A stretch of 64,000 nucleotides of DNA from Chryseobacterium jejuense (GCF_900100075.1 NZ_FNEG01000006.1:62001-126000), one strand, 5' to 3'. Counted from the stretch's first letter, positions 8,700 through 17,081 are shown. The notes: generated by a model not told the origin, from the sequence alone. Numbers and translations: made by a program.

Positions 8700-11600
8700 T
8701 TACATATTTCTTCTGTACTTACCACCCACTTCAAATAAAGCATTAGTGATTTGTCCCAGAGAACAGTATTTTACCGCATCCATCATTACATTAAATAAAT
8801 TCTGCTGATTGATGGCTGCATGTTGTAATGTTTTTAAGGCAGCTTCTGACTTGTCTTCATTAGATTTTTGGAAATTATGAAGGGTTTCGATCTGAACCTG
8901 CTTTTCTTCCTCAGTTGAACGGATAACTTCTCCTGGGCGAACCGTTGGTGAACCATCTTTTCCTAAGAAAGTATTTACTCCGATGATTGGGTACTCTCCG
9001 GTATGTTTCAACCATTCATAATGCATAGATTCTTCTTGGATTTTTGAACGTTGATACATGGTTTCCATAGCACCAAGAACACCACCTCTTTCTGTAATTC
9101 TGTCAAATTCTGCATAAACAGCTTCTTCAACAAGATCTGTTAGCTCTTCAATAATGAAAGATCCCTGAAGTGGGTTTTCATTTTTAGCCAATCCTAATTC
9201 TTTGTTGATAATCAACTGAATCGCCATTGCTCTTCTTACAGACTGTTCTGTAGGTGTTGTAATCGCTTCATCATAAGCATTGGTGTGAAGAGAATTACAG
9301 TTATCATAGATGGCATAAAGTGCCTGAAGTGTTGTTCTGATATCGTTGAAATCAATTTCCTGAGCGTGAAGCGAACGTCCTGAAGTCTGGATGTGGTATT
9401 TCAACATCTGGCTTCTTTCGTCTGCCCCATATTTCAGTTTCATAGCTTTTGCCCAAATTCTTCTTGCTACACGTCCGATCACTGAATACTCAGGGTCAAT
9501 TCCGTTAGAGAAGAAGAAAGATAAGTTAGGAGCAAAATCATTGATATTCATTCCTCTTGACAGATAGTATTCCACATAAGTGAAACCATTAGCCAGTGTA
9601 AATGCCAACTGAGAAACCGGATTTGCTCCAGCTTCAGCAATGTGATATCCTGAAATAGAAACCGAATAGAAGTTTCTTACTTTTTCTGTGATGAAATATT
9701 CCTGAACGTCCCCCATTAATCTTAAGGCAAATTCAGTAGAGAAAATACAGGTATTTTGAGCTTGATCTTCTTTTAAAATATCTGCCTGAACAGTTCCACG
9801 AACAGTTGCAATAGTTTTAGCCTTAATTTCAGCATAAGCTTCAGCAGGAATCACTTCATCTCCTGTTAAACCTAATAATTTTAACCCTAAACCATTATTG
9901 GAAGGAGGTAATTCCCCGTTATATTTTGGTCTTTCCAACCCTTTATCATCGAATTTTGCTTTTAAAGCTTTCTCAACATTAGCTTCAAGCTTGTGTTCAG
10001 CAATATATTTTTCAACGTTCTGATCGATGGCAGCATTCATGAAGAAAGCCAATAGCATTGGCGCAGGGCCATTGATCGTCATAGAAACTGAAGTCATTGC
10101 ATTCACCAAATCAAATCCGGAATACAATTTTTTAGCATCATCCAACGTCGCAATAGAAACTCCCGCATTTCCAATCTTACCATAAATATCTGGTGGAAGA
10201 GCAGGGTCTTGTCCGTATAAAGTTACAGAGTCAAAAGCTGTTGATAAACGTTTTGCATCCATTTCTGCCGAAACATAGTGGAATCTTCTGTTGGTTCTTT
10301 CCGGTCCGCCTTCTCCGGCAAACATTCTGGTTGGATCTTCTCCAGTTCTTTTGAAAGGATAAATTCCTGCCGTGTATGGAAATCCTCCCGGAAGGTTTTC
10401 CTGGCCTTTCCATTTAATCAAATCACCCCAATCAGTATATTTTGGCAATGATATTTTTGGAATTTTTAAATGAGATAAAGATTCGGTTGAAGTTTCAACC
10501 TTAATTTCTTTTCCACGAACGAAATAGGAATAGAACTCAGCTTTAAAAGCCTGTTTCGTATCATCCCAATTTTTTAAGAAATCAATATTCTCCTGTTGAA
10601 GATCTTTTTCTGCTTTCTGATATTCAGCATCTAACGTTTCATTTGAAAGGAAACTTTTTACGCCTTCAATGTGATACATTTTTCTTGCTAATTCAGCCTG
10701 TTTTTCAACGTTGGCGTCGTATTGTCTGTTGTTTTCAACAATTTCAGAAAGGTAACGTACTCTTTTTGGAGGAATGATCGTTACTTCGTCTGTAATTTCC
10801 TGCTCCACAAAACCTCGCAAGTTTAAGTCAGTATATTTTTCATTTACTTTTTCAACCAATCGGTTGTATAATTCAGTTGTTCCGTGGTCGTTAAACTGAG
10901 ATGCTTTTGTAGCATACACCGGCATATCATCTAATGGGCTTTCCCACAATAAATGGTTTCTCTGGAATTGTTTTCTTACAGCCTGAAGTGCATCTAATGC
11001 ACCACGTTTATCAGACTTGTTTAAAGCAACCAAATCCGCATAATCCAACATGTCTATTTTTTCCAACTGTGTAGAAGCTCCATATTCAGGAGTCATCACA
11101 TACATGGAAACGTCTGCGAAATCTGATACTTCCGAACCTGATTGACCAATACCCGAAGTTTCCAGAATAATCACATCAGGATAAGCCAATTTCAATACAT
11201 TTAAAGCGGAATGAATGAACGGAGAAACGGAAACGTTATTTTCTCTTGTCGCCATCGAACGCATATAAACTCTTGGATCATTAATCGCATTCATACGAAT
11301 TCTGTCTCCCAAAAGTGCTCCTCCGGTTTTCTTTTTCGAAGGGTCAATCGAAATGATAGCAATTTTTTTACCTGGATTTGAACGTAGAAAACGTCTTACC
11401 AATTCGTCTGTCAAAGAAGATTTTCCGGCTCCACCTGTACCCGTGATACCGATAATTGGGATATTTAAATCTTTTGATTTTTCGTCAATAGCTTGTACCA
11501 GTTCAGGCTTTTCTTCTGAGAAGTTTTCAACAGCAGAAATGATTTTAGCAATGCTTGTAGAATTTTCAAAGCTGATTGAATCTAAATCACTTGCTGTAAC

Positions 11601-12047
11601 CTCTTTTCCTGTTGCGAAATCTGATCTTTTCACTAAATCGTCAATCATTCCCTGTAATCCAAGTTCGCGGCCGTCATCGGGAGAATAAATTCTGTCAATT
11701 CCGTAAGACATGATATCTGCAATTTCTTCAGGCAGGATTACACCGCCACCGCCACCAAAAATCTTGATCTGTGGTGAATTTTTTTCTCTTAAAAGGTCGT
11801 AGATATATTTGAAATATTCATTGTGACCTCCCTGGTATGAAGTTAATGCAATAGCATTGGCATCTTCCTGGATCGCTGTGTTTACAACTTCCTCAGCTGA
11901 TTTGTCATGTCCTAAGTGAATCACTTCACATCCAGTTCCCTGAATGACACGACGCATAATATTGATCGCAGCATCATGCCCGTCAAATAATGACGCAGCT
12001 GTTACGATTCTTACCTTGTTGGTTGGAGTATATTTTTGGGTTTCCAT
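8700..12047 (-). CDS. icmF: Fused isobutyryl-CoA mutase (B12 domain, MeaI GTPase, mutase)
   Basis: This 1115-residue protein has the IcmF domain order. An N-terminal B12-binding domain (about 10-140) has the D-x-H motif D22-G-H24, with H24 as the predicted lower cobalt ligand. A MeaI/ArgK-type P-loop GTPase follows, with GTGGAGKS at 203-210 and an NKSD specificity motif near 343. The radical mutase TIM barrel spans about 530-1100. The enzyme interconverts isobutyryl- and n-butyryl-CoA, or related branched acyl-CoAs, by a cobalamin radical mechanism, with the GTPase acting as chaperone for cofactor loading. It is often annotated as methylmalonyl-CoA mutase, but the single-chain fusion argues for IcmF. 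A TAtaTTTG box lies upstream. Confidence 0.92.
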   Translation of the reverse strand: METQKYTPTNKVRIVTAASLFDGHDAAINIMRRVIQGTGCEVIHLGHDKSAEEVVNTAIQEDANAIALTSYQGGHNEYFKYIYDLLREKNSPQIKIFGGGGGVILPEEIADIMSYGIDRIYSPDDGRELGLQGMIDDLVKRSDFATGKEVTASDLDSISFENSTSIAKIISAVENFSEEKPELVQAIDEKSKDLNIPIIGITGTGGAGKSSLTDELVRRFLRSNPGKKIAIISIDPSKKKTGGALLGDRIRMNAINDPRVYMRSMATRENNVSVSPFIHSALNVLKLAYPDVIILETSGIGQSGSEVSDFADVSMYVMTPEYGASTQLEKIDMLDYADLVALNKSDKRGALDALQAVRKQFQRNHLLWESPLDDMPVYATKASQFNDHGTTELYNRLVEKVNEKYTDLNLRGFVEQEITDEVTIIPPKRVRYLSEIVENNRQYDANVEKQAELARKMYHIEGVKSFLSNETLDAEYQKAEKDLQQENIDFLKNWDDTKQAFKAEFYSYFVRGKEIKVETSTESLSHLKIPKISLPKYTDWGDLIKWKGQENLPGGFPYTAGIYPFKRTGEDPTRMFAGEGGPERTNRRFHYVSAEMDAKRLSTAFDSVTLYGQDPALPPDIYGKIGNAGVSIATLDDAKKLYSGFDLVNAMTSVSMTINGPAPMLLAFFMNAAIDQNVEKYIAEHKLEANVEKALKAKFDDKGLERPKYNGELPPSNNGLGLKLLGLTGDEVIPAEAYAEIKAKTIATVRGTVQADILKEDQAQNTCIFSTEFALRLMGDVQEYFITEKVRNFYSVSISGYHIAEAGANPVSQLAFTLANGFTYVEYYLSRGMNINDFAPNLSFFFSNGIDPEYSVIGRVARRIWAKAMKLKYGADERSQMLKYHIQTSGRSLHAQEIDFNDIRTTLQALYAIYDNCNSLHTNAYDEAITTPTEQSVRRAMAIQLIINKELGLAKNENPLQGSFIIEELTDLVEEAVYAEFDRITERGGVLGAMETMYQRSKIQEESMHYEWLKHTGEYPIIGVNTFLGKDGSPTVRPGEVIRSTEEEKQVQIETLHNFQKSNEDKSEAALKTLQHAAINQQNLFNVMMDAVKYCSLGQITNALFEVGGKYRRNM

Positions 12048-12074
12048 AAAAATTCTAGAAAGTTTCTAAGTTTT

Positions 12075-12082
12075 CAAATATA
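12075..12082 (-). promoter_or_regulatory. Putative -7 box of icmF
   Basis: TATATTTG on the minus strand lies 27 bases before the ATG and matches TAnnTTTG. No convincing -33 TTTG is present. Confidence 0.5.
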
Positions 12083-12278
12083 ACAATAAAAAAACAACCT
12101 TGTGTTTGATTTTATAATACTGATTATCATGCGTTTGAATAGCGTTATTTAATAAAATGATTCCTTTTTTAGGTTTAATAATTTGAAAGACGAAAGGTTC
12201 GGTAGTTGCAGAATCAAAAATGACTTACAGATTTCGTTTAGAAATTGACATATCCTTAATTACTCAAATTAAAATCTC

Positions 12279-12286
12279 TATTTTTG
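12279..12286 (+). promoter_or_regulatory. Putative -7 box of the small membrane protein gene
   Basis: TATTTTTG lies 17 bases before the ATG at 12304. It sits inside the longer upstream reading frame and therefore supports the shorter start. Confidence 0.5.
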
Positions 12287-12303
12287 CACCATATTTTACA
12301 GAC

Positions 12304-12636
12304 ATGCAAAAAGCTTTGATATATTTCGCGTTGGGAACCGCAGTAAGCTTCCTTATCAATTATTTCTTTTTAAGTTCAGATAATATTGGTCTGGAATTTT
12401 ATTATGCCATTGCTTTTGGTGCTGCCTGGGGGATTGCTTATTATCTGGATACTCCGGATTTTACATTGCCTAAAAAGTTAGGATTATCCTTTGTGGTAAT
12501 GGCTATTCTGGTGCTGATAGGAACTTTAATTTTTAAACTGGAACTGGCCATTCCATCCATTCTGAAGTTTTCAATGGTGTTTGTAGCCTATTATGTAATC
12601 GCAAGTTTTAGGGCGACTAAGTCGTTAAGAAAATAA
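12304..12636 (+). CDS. Small four-helix membrane protein, unknown function
   Basis: The protein has 110 residues, starting at the internal ATG (MQKALIYF). The reading frame extends 84 bases further up, but that extension is hydrophilic and contains the promoter box, so I reject it. Four hydrophobic segments lie at about 3-20, 28-44, 55-76 and 80-97, with very short loops, ending in a basic tail RATKSLRK. I recognise no family. It is convergent with the DUF3667 gene, and its stop codon lies at the edge of a shared palindromic terminator. Confidence 0.65.
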   Translation: MQKALIYFALGTAVSFLINYFFLSSDNIGLEFYYAIAFGAAWGIAYYLDTPDFTLPKKLGLSFVVMAILVLIGTLIFKLELAIPSILKFSMVFVAYYVIASFRATKSLRK

Positions 12637-12674
12637 ATAAATAAGGCTGTCAGATCTGACAGCCTTATTTATTT
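12635..12674. terminator. Perfect 40-bp palindromic bidirectional terminator
   Basis: Each 20-base half is the exact complement of the other, centred between 12654 and 12655, with a GC-rich core (GGCTGTCAGA) and A/T-rich flanks that give a T tract on both strands. It fills the whole space between two convergent stop codons. Confidence 0.85.
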
Positions 12675-13799
12675 TTAGTGAAGCATCAGAAAACTTACCA
12701 ATGCCAGTCCCGTTACTAAGAATGTGAATGCAATCAGATTAAGAAAGAATATAATTGCACCTATTATAATACTGACAACGCCATGTGATTTGTATACCCG
12801 ACGATGTGCAATGAAAAAATAAATCAATCCATATATCGAAACTGCAAATATAATCAGTGATATTAAAGAAGGAAAAAAGGTATATTCTGCTAATGAGCCT
12901 GCAGCTTTAATGAGCAGAGCTAATATCAAAATGCTTACAAGTAAAAATGAAAAATAATGCAAAGTAAAAATACCGTGGTCAAAATACCACCATTTTCTTT
13001 TGCTGTGGAATATCCATAAAAAGAATGCAAAAATTGGGAGATAAATGAATAAGGCTTTGGGCAGATTGTGAAAAGATGTTTCTATCAAATTTCTCAAAAT
13101 ATCCCCTTTTTTAACCCCTTCTTCTTTTAAGCTGAAGAATTTATGAGCAAAAGGATCATTGATAAAACTGAAAATGTCTTTTTTATTGGCAGTTCCTTTA
13201 TCATATTCTTCCTGAGTTTTGTATCCTAAAAAACCTGAATCATCGGCTATTTTATTGTCAGTATCCAATGTGCTTATAAGGCCTTCTTGAAAACTGCCTT
13301 TCTTCAATGAATCTTGTATATAAGTCTGTGCTTGATTGAGCTCTGCTATTTTTGCAGAATCTTTTACTTCTAGCTTTTCTGCTTCAATCCCATTCACTAT
13401 GTTCTGTACAGTCTGGTTCTTGGTTGTACTAGTCTTCGTAACATCGTGCTCCTTTTTTTCTGTATGTCCATAATTGATTTTGAAAGGAGGAAATAGAGCA
13501 AATAGGAAGAATGTTATAAAGCTGACAAAAATATAGAGTTTCACAGGGGGAACAAATTTTTGTCTCTTCCCTTCAAGATAAGTGTTTGTGAGTCTACCCG
13601 GTTTGAATAATAGATTTTTTACGGTTCCCCAGAACTGGCCGTCATAATGGGTGAAGTCTTCAACGAAATGGGTGAAGAGGAAATAGAAAGGCTGTCTGCG
13701 TTCAGTATTTTCCTGTCCGCAATGAGGACAGAATCTTTCTTCTACTTGGTACCCGCAATTCAGGCAGGTTTTGTCTTCTCGGATCTTTCCGTGGCTCAT
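12675..13799 (-). CDS. DUF3667 family membrane protein with N-terminal zinc ribbon
   Basis: This 374-residue protein begins with a zinc ribbon (C12, C15, C24, C27), followed by the characteristic DUF3667 segment (FTHYDGQFWGTVKNL and PGRLTNTYLEGKRQKFVPP, about 45-95) leading into a first transmembrane helix at about 90-110. A long polar domain of about 120 residues (120-240) follows, then about four C-terminal helices (about 248-370). It is an inner-membrane protein of unknown biochemical role, common in Bacteroidota. No partner gene is adjacent apart from the convergent small membrane protein. Confidence 0.8.
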   Translation of the reverse strand: MSHGKIREDKTCLNCGYQVEERFCPHCGQENTERRQPFYFLFTHFVEDFTHYDGQFWGTVKNLLFKPGRLTNTYLEGKRQKFVPPVKLYIFVSFITFFLFALFPPFKINYGHTEKKEHDVTKTSTTKNQTVQNIVNGIEAEKLEVKDSAKIAELNQAQTYIQDSLKKGSFQEGLISTLDTDNKIADDSGFLGYKTQEEYDKGTANKKDIFSFINDPFAHKFFSLKEEGVKKGDILRNLIETSFHNLPKALFIYLPIFAFFLWIFHSKRKWWYFDHGIFTLHYFSFLLVSILILALLIKAAGSLAEYTFFPSLISLIIFAVSIYGLIYFFIAHRRVYKSHGVVSIIIGAIIFFLNLIAFTFLVTGLALVSFLMLH

Positions 13800-14231
13800 G
13801 GTACTTGTTTGTGCGACAAAGATAAATATTTCGGGAAATAAATAATGATATCAATAAGCTTTTGAAGAAATCCTTAAAGAAAAATTAAAATTGAGGAATA
13901 ATGATTCTTAAAAGAAAAGGAGCGTACTATATAGTAAAGTCTTTTTAATGAGTAGAAAGTGACTTTATATAATAGAGTAGTCCATAATAAAGAGATCTGT
14001 TTAAAAATAAGGGAGAATGAGTTTTTACAGAAATTTTAGAATAAAGGCAATAAAGAAAGAGTTGAGGGAAGAAACTCTTGCTTTATCATCTCTGTGCTTT
14101 TAGAACCTTCTAAACGTTTTTTTTCATCGCCACAACATTTTACAAGTTTTATGCCAAAAATATAATTAGTGTTAAAATGTATTGCTATAGAGTTGATCCT
14201 CCGATATTTTATAGATTAAATGAAATATGTT
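13800..14231. other. Intergenic region without recognisable genes
   Basis: About 430 bases separate the divergent DUF3667 and rplM genes. Only very short reading frames occur (the longest, 28 codons from about 14018, has no start context or coding character). I see no tRNA, no repeat unit and no strong hairpin. The right end is the rplM promoter. Confidence 0.5.
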
Positions 14232-14261
14232 TTTGGGTTACGAAAATAATTTGTACCTTTG
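14232..14261 (+). promoter_or_regulatory. rplM operon promoter
   Basis: TTTG (14232-14235) and TACCTTTG (14254-14261), 18 bases apart, match the Bacteroidota -33/-7 consensus. Transcription would begin near 14266, giving a leader of about 40 bases. A small ACCC/GGGT hairpin (14265-14278) would lie at its very 5' end. Confidence 0.75.
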
Positions 14262-14307
14262 CACACCCTTTTAGGGGTAAATTATGTTTAATCTTTAACT
14301 AAAACGT

Positions 14308-14763
14308 GTGAATACATTAAGTTACAAAACTGTTTCAGCGAACAAAGCTACTGCTAATAAAGAATGGGTTGTGGTAGACGCTGAAGGACAGCCGTTAGGA
14401 AGACTAGCTTCTACGGTTGCAAAGATTTTGAGAGGTAAGCACAAAACGAATTTTACACCTCACGTAGATTGTGGTGATAACGTAATCGTTTTGAATGCTG
14501 GGAAAATTACGCTTTCCGGAAACAAGTGGGCTGATAAGACTTATATCTGGCATACAGGTTATCCTGGTGGACAGAAGTCTATGACTGCGGCTGAACTTCA
14601 AAAGAAAGATTCTTTAAAGGTATTAGAGAAATCTGTAAAAGGTATGTTACCTAAAAACAGATTAGGTGCTGCTATCCTTAAGAACCTTTATTTATATGAA
14701 GGAACTGAGCACAAACATGAAGCTCAACAGCCTAAAACAATTAATGTTAACGAATTTAAATAA
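14308..14763 (+). CDS. rplM: 50S ribosomal protein L13
   Basis: This 151-residue protein is standard L13, with WVVVDAEGQPLGRLAS near the N-terminus (about 19-34), TNFTPHVDCGD (about 47-57) and the KGMLPKNRLG motif (about 111-120). The start is GTG, since no ATG fits the family N-terminus. L13 is an early assembly protein of the large subunit. It is the first gene of the rplM-rpsI pair, with 6 bases to rpsI, and is driven by a good TTTG/TAnnTTTG promoter. Confidence 0.97.
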   Translation: MNTLSYKTVSANKATANKEWVVVDAEGQPLGRLASTVAKILRGKHKTNFTPHVDCGDNVIVLNAGKITLSGNKWADKTYIWHTGYPGGQKSMTAAELQKKDSLKVLEKSVKGMLPKNRLGAAILKNLYLYEGTEHKHEAQQPKTINVNEFK

Positions 14764-14769
14764 TTAATT

Positions 14770-15156
14770 ATGTCTATAGTTCACAAAATCGGAAGAAGAA
14801 AAACTTCTGTAGCAAGAGTTTATGTAAGACCAGGTTCTGGTGTTATTACAGTAAACGGTAAAGATGCTGCAACTTATTTCTCTACAGACGTGATGGTTTA
14901 TAAATTAAACCAACCGTTCATCCTTTCTGAGACTGTTGGTCAGTATGACGTTACCGTAAACGTATTCGGTGGTGGTAATACAGGTCAGGCAGAGGCTATC
15001 AGATTAGGTATTTCAAGAGCTTTATGCGAAATCAACGCTGAGTTCAGATTAGCATTAAAGCCAGCTGGTTTACTTACAAGAGACGCAAGAATGGTGGAAA
15101 GAAAGAAGCCAGGTCAGAAAAAAGCAAGAAAGAGATTCCAATTCTCAAAACGTTAA
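14770..15156 (+). CDS. rpsI: 30S ribosomal protein S9
   Basis: This 128-residue protein is S9, with the N-terminal GRRKTSVARVYV motif (8-19) and the basic C-terminal tail ending KKARKRFQFSKR that reaches the P-site tRNA anticodon loop. It follows rplM with a 6-base gap and is co-transcribed with it. Length is normal. Confidence 0.97.
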   Translation: MSIVHKIGRRKTSVARVYVRPGSGVITVNGKDAATYFSTDVMVYKLNQPFILSETVGQYDVTVNVFGGGNTGQAEAIRLGISRALCEINAEFRLALKPAGLLTRDARMVERKKPGQKKARKRFQFSKR

Positions 15157-15182
15157 TTTCAGACTTCAGATTCAAGATACCG

Positions 15183-15225
15183 GATTTCAGAATTTTTTTC
15201 AATCTGTTATCTCATATCTGAAATC
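15183..15225. repeat. Intergenic palindromic repeat between rpsI and rpsB
   Basis: GATTTCAGA (15183-15191) and TCTGAAATC (15217-15225) are exact complements around a T-rich 25-base loop. The flanks carry degenerate copies of the same words (TTTCAGACTTCAGAT, ATATCTGA). The element looks like a dispersed repeat between co-oriented genes. Confidence 0.5.
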
Positions 15226-15258
15226 TATTTATTATCTAAACAAAAAAATTGCCCGTTA

Positions 15259-15294
15259 CGTTTAGCATCCAAACGCTTCTCCCATCTAAAGAAG
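15259..15294 (+). promoter_or_regulatory. Candidate rpsB mRNA leader with two abutting hairpins
   Basis: CGTTT/AAACG (15259-15263 and 15271-15275) and CTTCT/AGAAG (15276-15280 and 15290-15294) form two hairpins with no gap between them, 48 bases before the rpsB ATG. The arrangement suggests a structured leader, possibly for feedback by S2. This is inference from base pairing only. Confidence 0.35.
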
Positions 15295-15342
15295 TTGTTG
15301 ATTGTTTAAAAGACGGAAAGTAAACTAACAAAAACAGAAAAC

Positions 15343-16104
15343 ATGGCAAAAGCAAATGTAAAAGACCTTTTAGAGGCTGGCGTACACTTCGGTCACATGA
15401 CTAGAAAGTGGAATCCAAATATGGCTCCATACATTTTTATGGAGAAGAACGGTATTCACATTGTAGACTTACATAAAACAGCAGTTAAATTAGATGAGGC
15501 GTGCAGCGCTTTAGAAAAATTAACTTCTGCAGGTAAAAAAGTTCTTTTCGTAGCTACTAAGAAGCAAGCGAAAGAAGTAGTTGCAAAACACGCTTCTGAA
15601 CTTAATATGCCTTATATTACAGAAAGATGGCCTGGAGGTATGTTAACGAACTTCGTTACTATCAGAAAGGCGGTAAAGAAGATGAACTCTATCGACAAAA
15701 TGAAAAAAGACGGTACGTTCGAAACTTTATCTAAAAAAGAAAGATTACAAGTTGACAGACAAAGAGCTAACTTAGAGAAAAACTTAGGTTCTATCTCTGA
15801 CATGGTTAGACTTCCTTCTGCAATCTTTGTAGTTGATATCTTAAGAGAACACATCGCGGTAACTGAAGCTAAGAAACTTGGTATTCCAGTTTTCGGTATC
15901 GTTGATACAAACTCTGACCCTAGAAAAGTTGACTTCGTTATCCCAGGAAACGATGATGCTTCTAAATCTATCGATATGATCTTGAGCATTGTTTCTGATT
16001 CTATCAAAGAAGGTCAGTCTCAAAGAAAAGCTGATAAAGAAAAATCTAAAGAAGAAGGAGAAAAAGTGTCTGCTGATACAGATGCTGATTTCGATGTAGA
16101 ATAA
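15343..16104 (+). CDS. rpsB: 30S ribosomal protein S2
   Basis: This 253-residue protein is S2, with LLEAGVHFGHMTRKWNP (10-26), the KVLFVATKKQAKEV segment (about 65-78) and ERWPGGMLTNF (about 92-102). An acidic tail after residue 225 is usual for Flavobacteriia. S2 is a late-assembling small-subunit protein. In most bacteria tsf follows immediately, but here a terminator follows instead and tsf lies about 14.5 kb away in the opposite orientation. The long 5' gap after rpsI carries a repeat and two hairpins. Confidence 0.97.
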   Translation: MAKANVKDLLEAGVHFGHMTRKWNPNMAPYIFMEKNGIHIVDLHKTAVKLDEACSALEKLTSAGKKVLFVATKKQAKEVVAKHASELNMPYITERWPGGMLTNFVTIRKAVKKMNSIDKMKKDGTFETLSKKERLQVDRQRANLEKNLGSISDMVRLPSAIFVVDILREHIAVTEAKKLGIPVFGIVDTNSDPRKVDFVIPGNDDASKSIDMILSIVSDSIKEGQSQRKADKEKSKEEGEKVSADTDADFDVE

Positions 16105-16130
16105 TTAAAGATTTTCTTTAATATAGGAAA

Positions 16131-16164
16131 AACGCTGGATTTCGATCCAGCGTTTTTTTTGTTT
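16131..16164 (+). terminator. Terminator of the rplM-rpsI-rpsB unit
   Basis: AACGCTGGAT, loop TTCG and ATCCAGCGTT form a perfect 10-bp hairpin followed by eight or more T. Confidence 0.92.
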
Positions 16165-16171
16165 TTAATAT

Positions 16172-16212
16172 AGGATTTTTGCAGATCTCGCTGATAGCGC
16201 AGATTAATGAGG
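16172..16212. repeat. Intergenic GCAGAT-type repeat fragment
   Basis: TTTGCAGATCTCGCTGATAG followed by CGCAGATTAATGAGG holds two GCAGAT words flanking CGCT-GAT-AGCG. Short elements of this kind recur in Flavobacteriia intergenic DNA, but I see no full second copy in this window. Confidence 0.3.
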
Positions 16213-16280
16213 TATTTTATACTTGCGTAGAAACCCCAATAATGAATTTAAATAGTTGTTTGGTAATATTCTAGTGAACA

Positions 16281-16307
16281 AAAAAAATCCCTCAATCTGA
16301 GGGATTT
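16281..16307 (-). terminator. Terminator of the GG-leader peptide gene
   Basis: On the minus strand AAATCCCTCA/TGAGGGATTT (10 bp, 3-base loop) is followed by a T run and lies 6 bases past the stop codon. Confidence 0.85.
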
Positions 16308-16312
16308 TTTAT

Positions 16313-16465
16313 CTAAGATCTACAATCTAATGTATTATGGTAAAAAAAGCACTGTGGAACTGGATTGTCAGGACAATAAACTACGTTCATGCCTTTTGGA
16401 CATACATCGATTCCTCCATTAATACTTTTTAATGTCTGCTTTGAAATTTTCTTTAAATTTTTCAT
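16313..16465 (-). CDS. Short peptide with double-glycine leader, bacteriocin-like
   Basis: This 50-residue product starts with a cationic leader, MKNLKKISKQTLKSINGG, ending in a double glycine at 17-18. That is the cut site used by peptidase-containing ABC exporters in class II bacteriocin and related systems. The predicted 32-residue core has four cysteines (C22, C31, C39, C48) and several prolines, so two disulfides are possible. The gene has its own TATATTTG box and its own terminator, which argues that it is real. A second peptide with a matching leader lies at 62507. No exporter or maturase gene is in this window. The role (antimicrobial, signal or scaffold) is unknown. Confidence 0.7.
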   Translation of the reverse strand: MKNLKKISKQTLKSINGGIDVCPKGMNVVYCPDNPVPQCFFYHNTLDCRS

Positions 16466-16482
16466 GATTTTAATTTAGAATT

Positions 16483-16490
16483 CAAATATA
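16483..16490 (-). promoter_or_regulatory. Putative -7 box of the GG-leader peptide gene
   Basis: TATATTTG on the minus strand lies 17 bases before the ATG and matches TAnnTTTG. No TTTG at -33. Confidence 0.5.
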
Positions 16491-16610
16491 CTAACAATTC
16501 TCTTATTGGAGATTTAACATAAAAAAATAATTGTATTGATCTTCTTGATTTGGAGTGATAGAAAGATTTTAAAAAAACTACCGAAATCAATTGCTTTCAA
16601 AGCTTTATAA

Positions 16611-16638
16611 AAAAGAAGCCCCACAGATAGTTGTGGGG
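16611..16638 (-). terminator. Terminator of the trmB transcription unit
   Basis: CCCCACA/TGTGGGG (7 bp, 6-base loop) lies just past the stop of the lipoprotein gene and is followed on the minus strand by CTTCTTTTTT. Confidence 0.8.
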
Positions 16639-16643
16639 TTATT

Positions 16644-17081
16644 TTAGTTTCTAAGTGTTATAGAATAGGAGGTTGTTATAAATTTATTAGATTGGTATCG
16701 TGAATTACAAACCATACCGGATAAGTTATAATTCTGATTTTTAAAGACCATTGTATATCCTGTTTTTCCAGCAGCTATAGGAATCTTTTTAAAGAAATTG
16801 TTCCCACTTATTGTTACTACCATATTACACGCAGAATTATTATTTATTGAGATAGATGTTCTTGGATTACCTGGATCATCATTATTAAGAAGGTCGCTAA
16901 GAACTTCAGCAGTTTCAGGCTTATGGGTCTTTATCAGTTCATTATATTCTCTCTCTGTATTAGCAGCATTGCCACCACCAGAATTGGTAGGATAAGGATT
17001 TCTAATGGGATAACCACCATAATTAACACTACAGCTGGTAAGGATCATTGAAATCCCGCTAAGAACTAATAACTTTTTCAT
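16644..17081 (-). CDS. Lipoprotein of the two-cysteine secreted family
   Basis: This 145-residue protein has a lipobox (MILTSC, lipidated Cys at 17) and is the shortest of four paralogs in the window. The C-terminal domain (about 75-145) has the family pattern: N-x-S-x-C-N, a central hydrophobic strand, then V-C about 45 residues later (here SACN and MVCN). The N-terminal helical repeat of the longer members is missing. It follows the next paralog with a 6-base gap, so the two are co-transcribed, probably from the trmB promoter. I believe the domain may be one catalogued as DUF6759 but could not verify this. Function is unknown. Confidence 0.7.
   Translation of the reverse strand: MKKLLVLSGISMILTSCSVNYGGYPIRNPYPTNSGGGNAANTEREYNELIKTHKPETAEVLSDLLNNDDPGNPRTSISINNNSACNMVVTISGNNFFKKIPIAAGKTGYTMVFKNQNYNLSGMVCNSRYQSNKFITTSYSITLRN

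Noticed and set aside
11353..11688. A plus-strand frame of 111 codons inside icmF
   Set aside because: Shadow of the GTPase domain coding strand; no independent start signals.
12220..12303. Longer start for the four-helix membrane protein
   Set aside because: The extension is polar, contains the likely promoter box and lacks similarity in character to the rest.
14265..14278. Hairpin at the 5' end of the rplM leader as a terminator or riboswitch
   Set aside because: The stem is only 4 bp, with no T tract and no known ligand motif.
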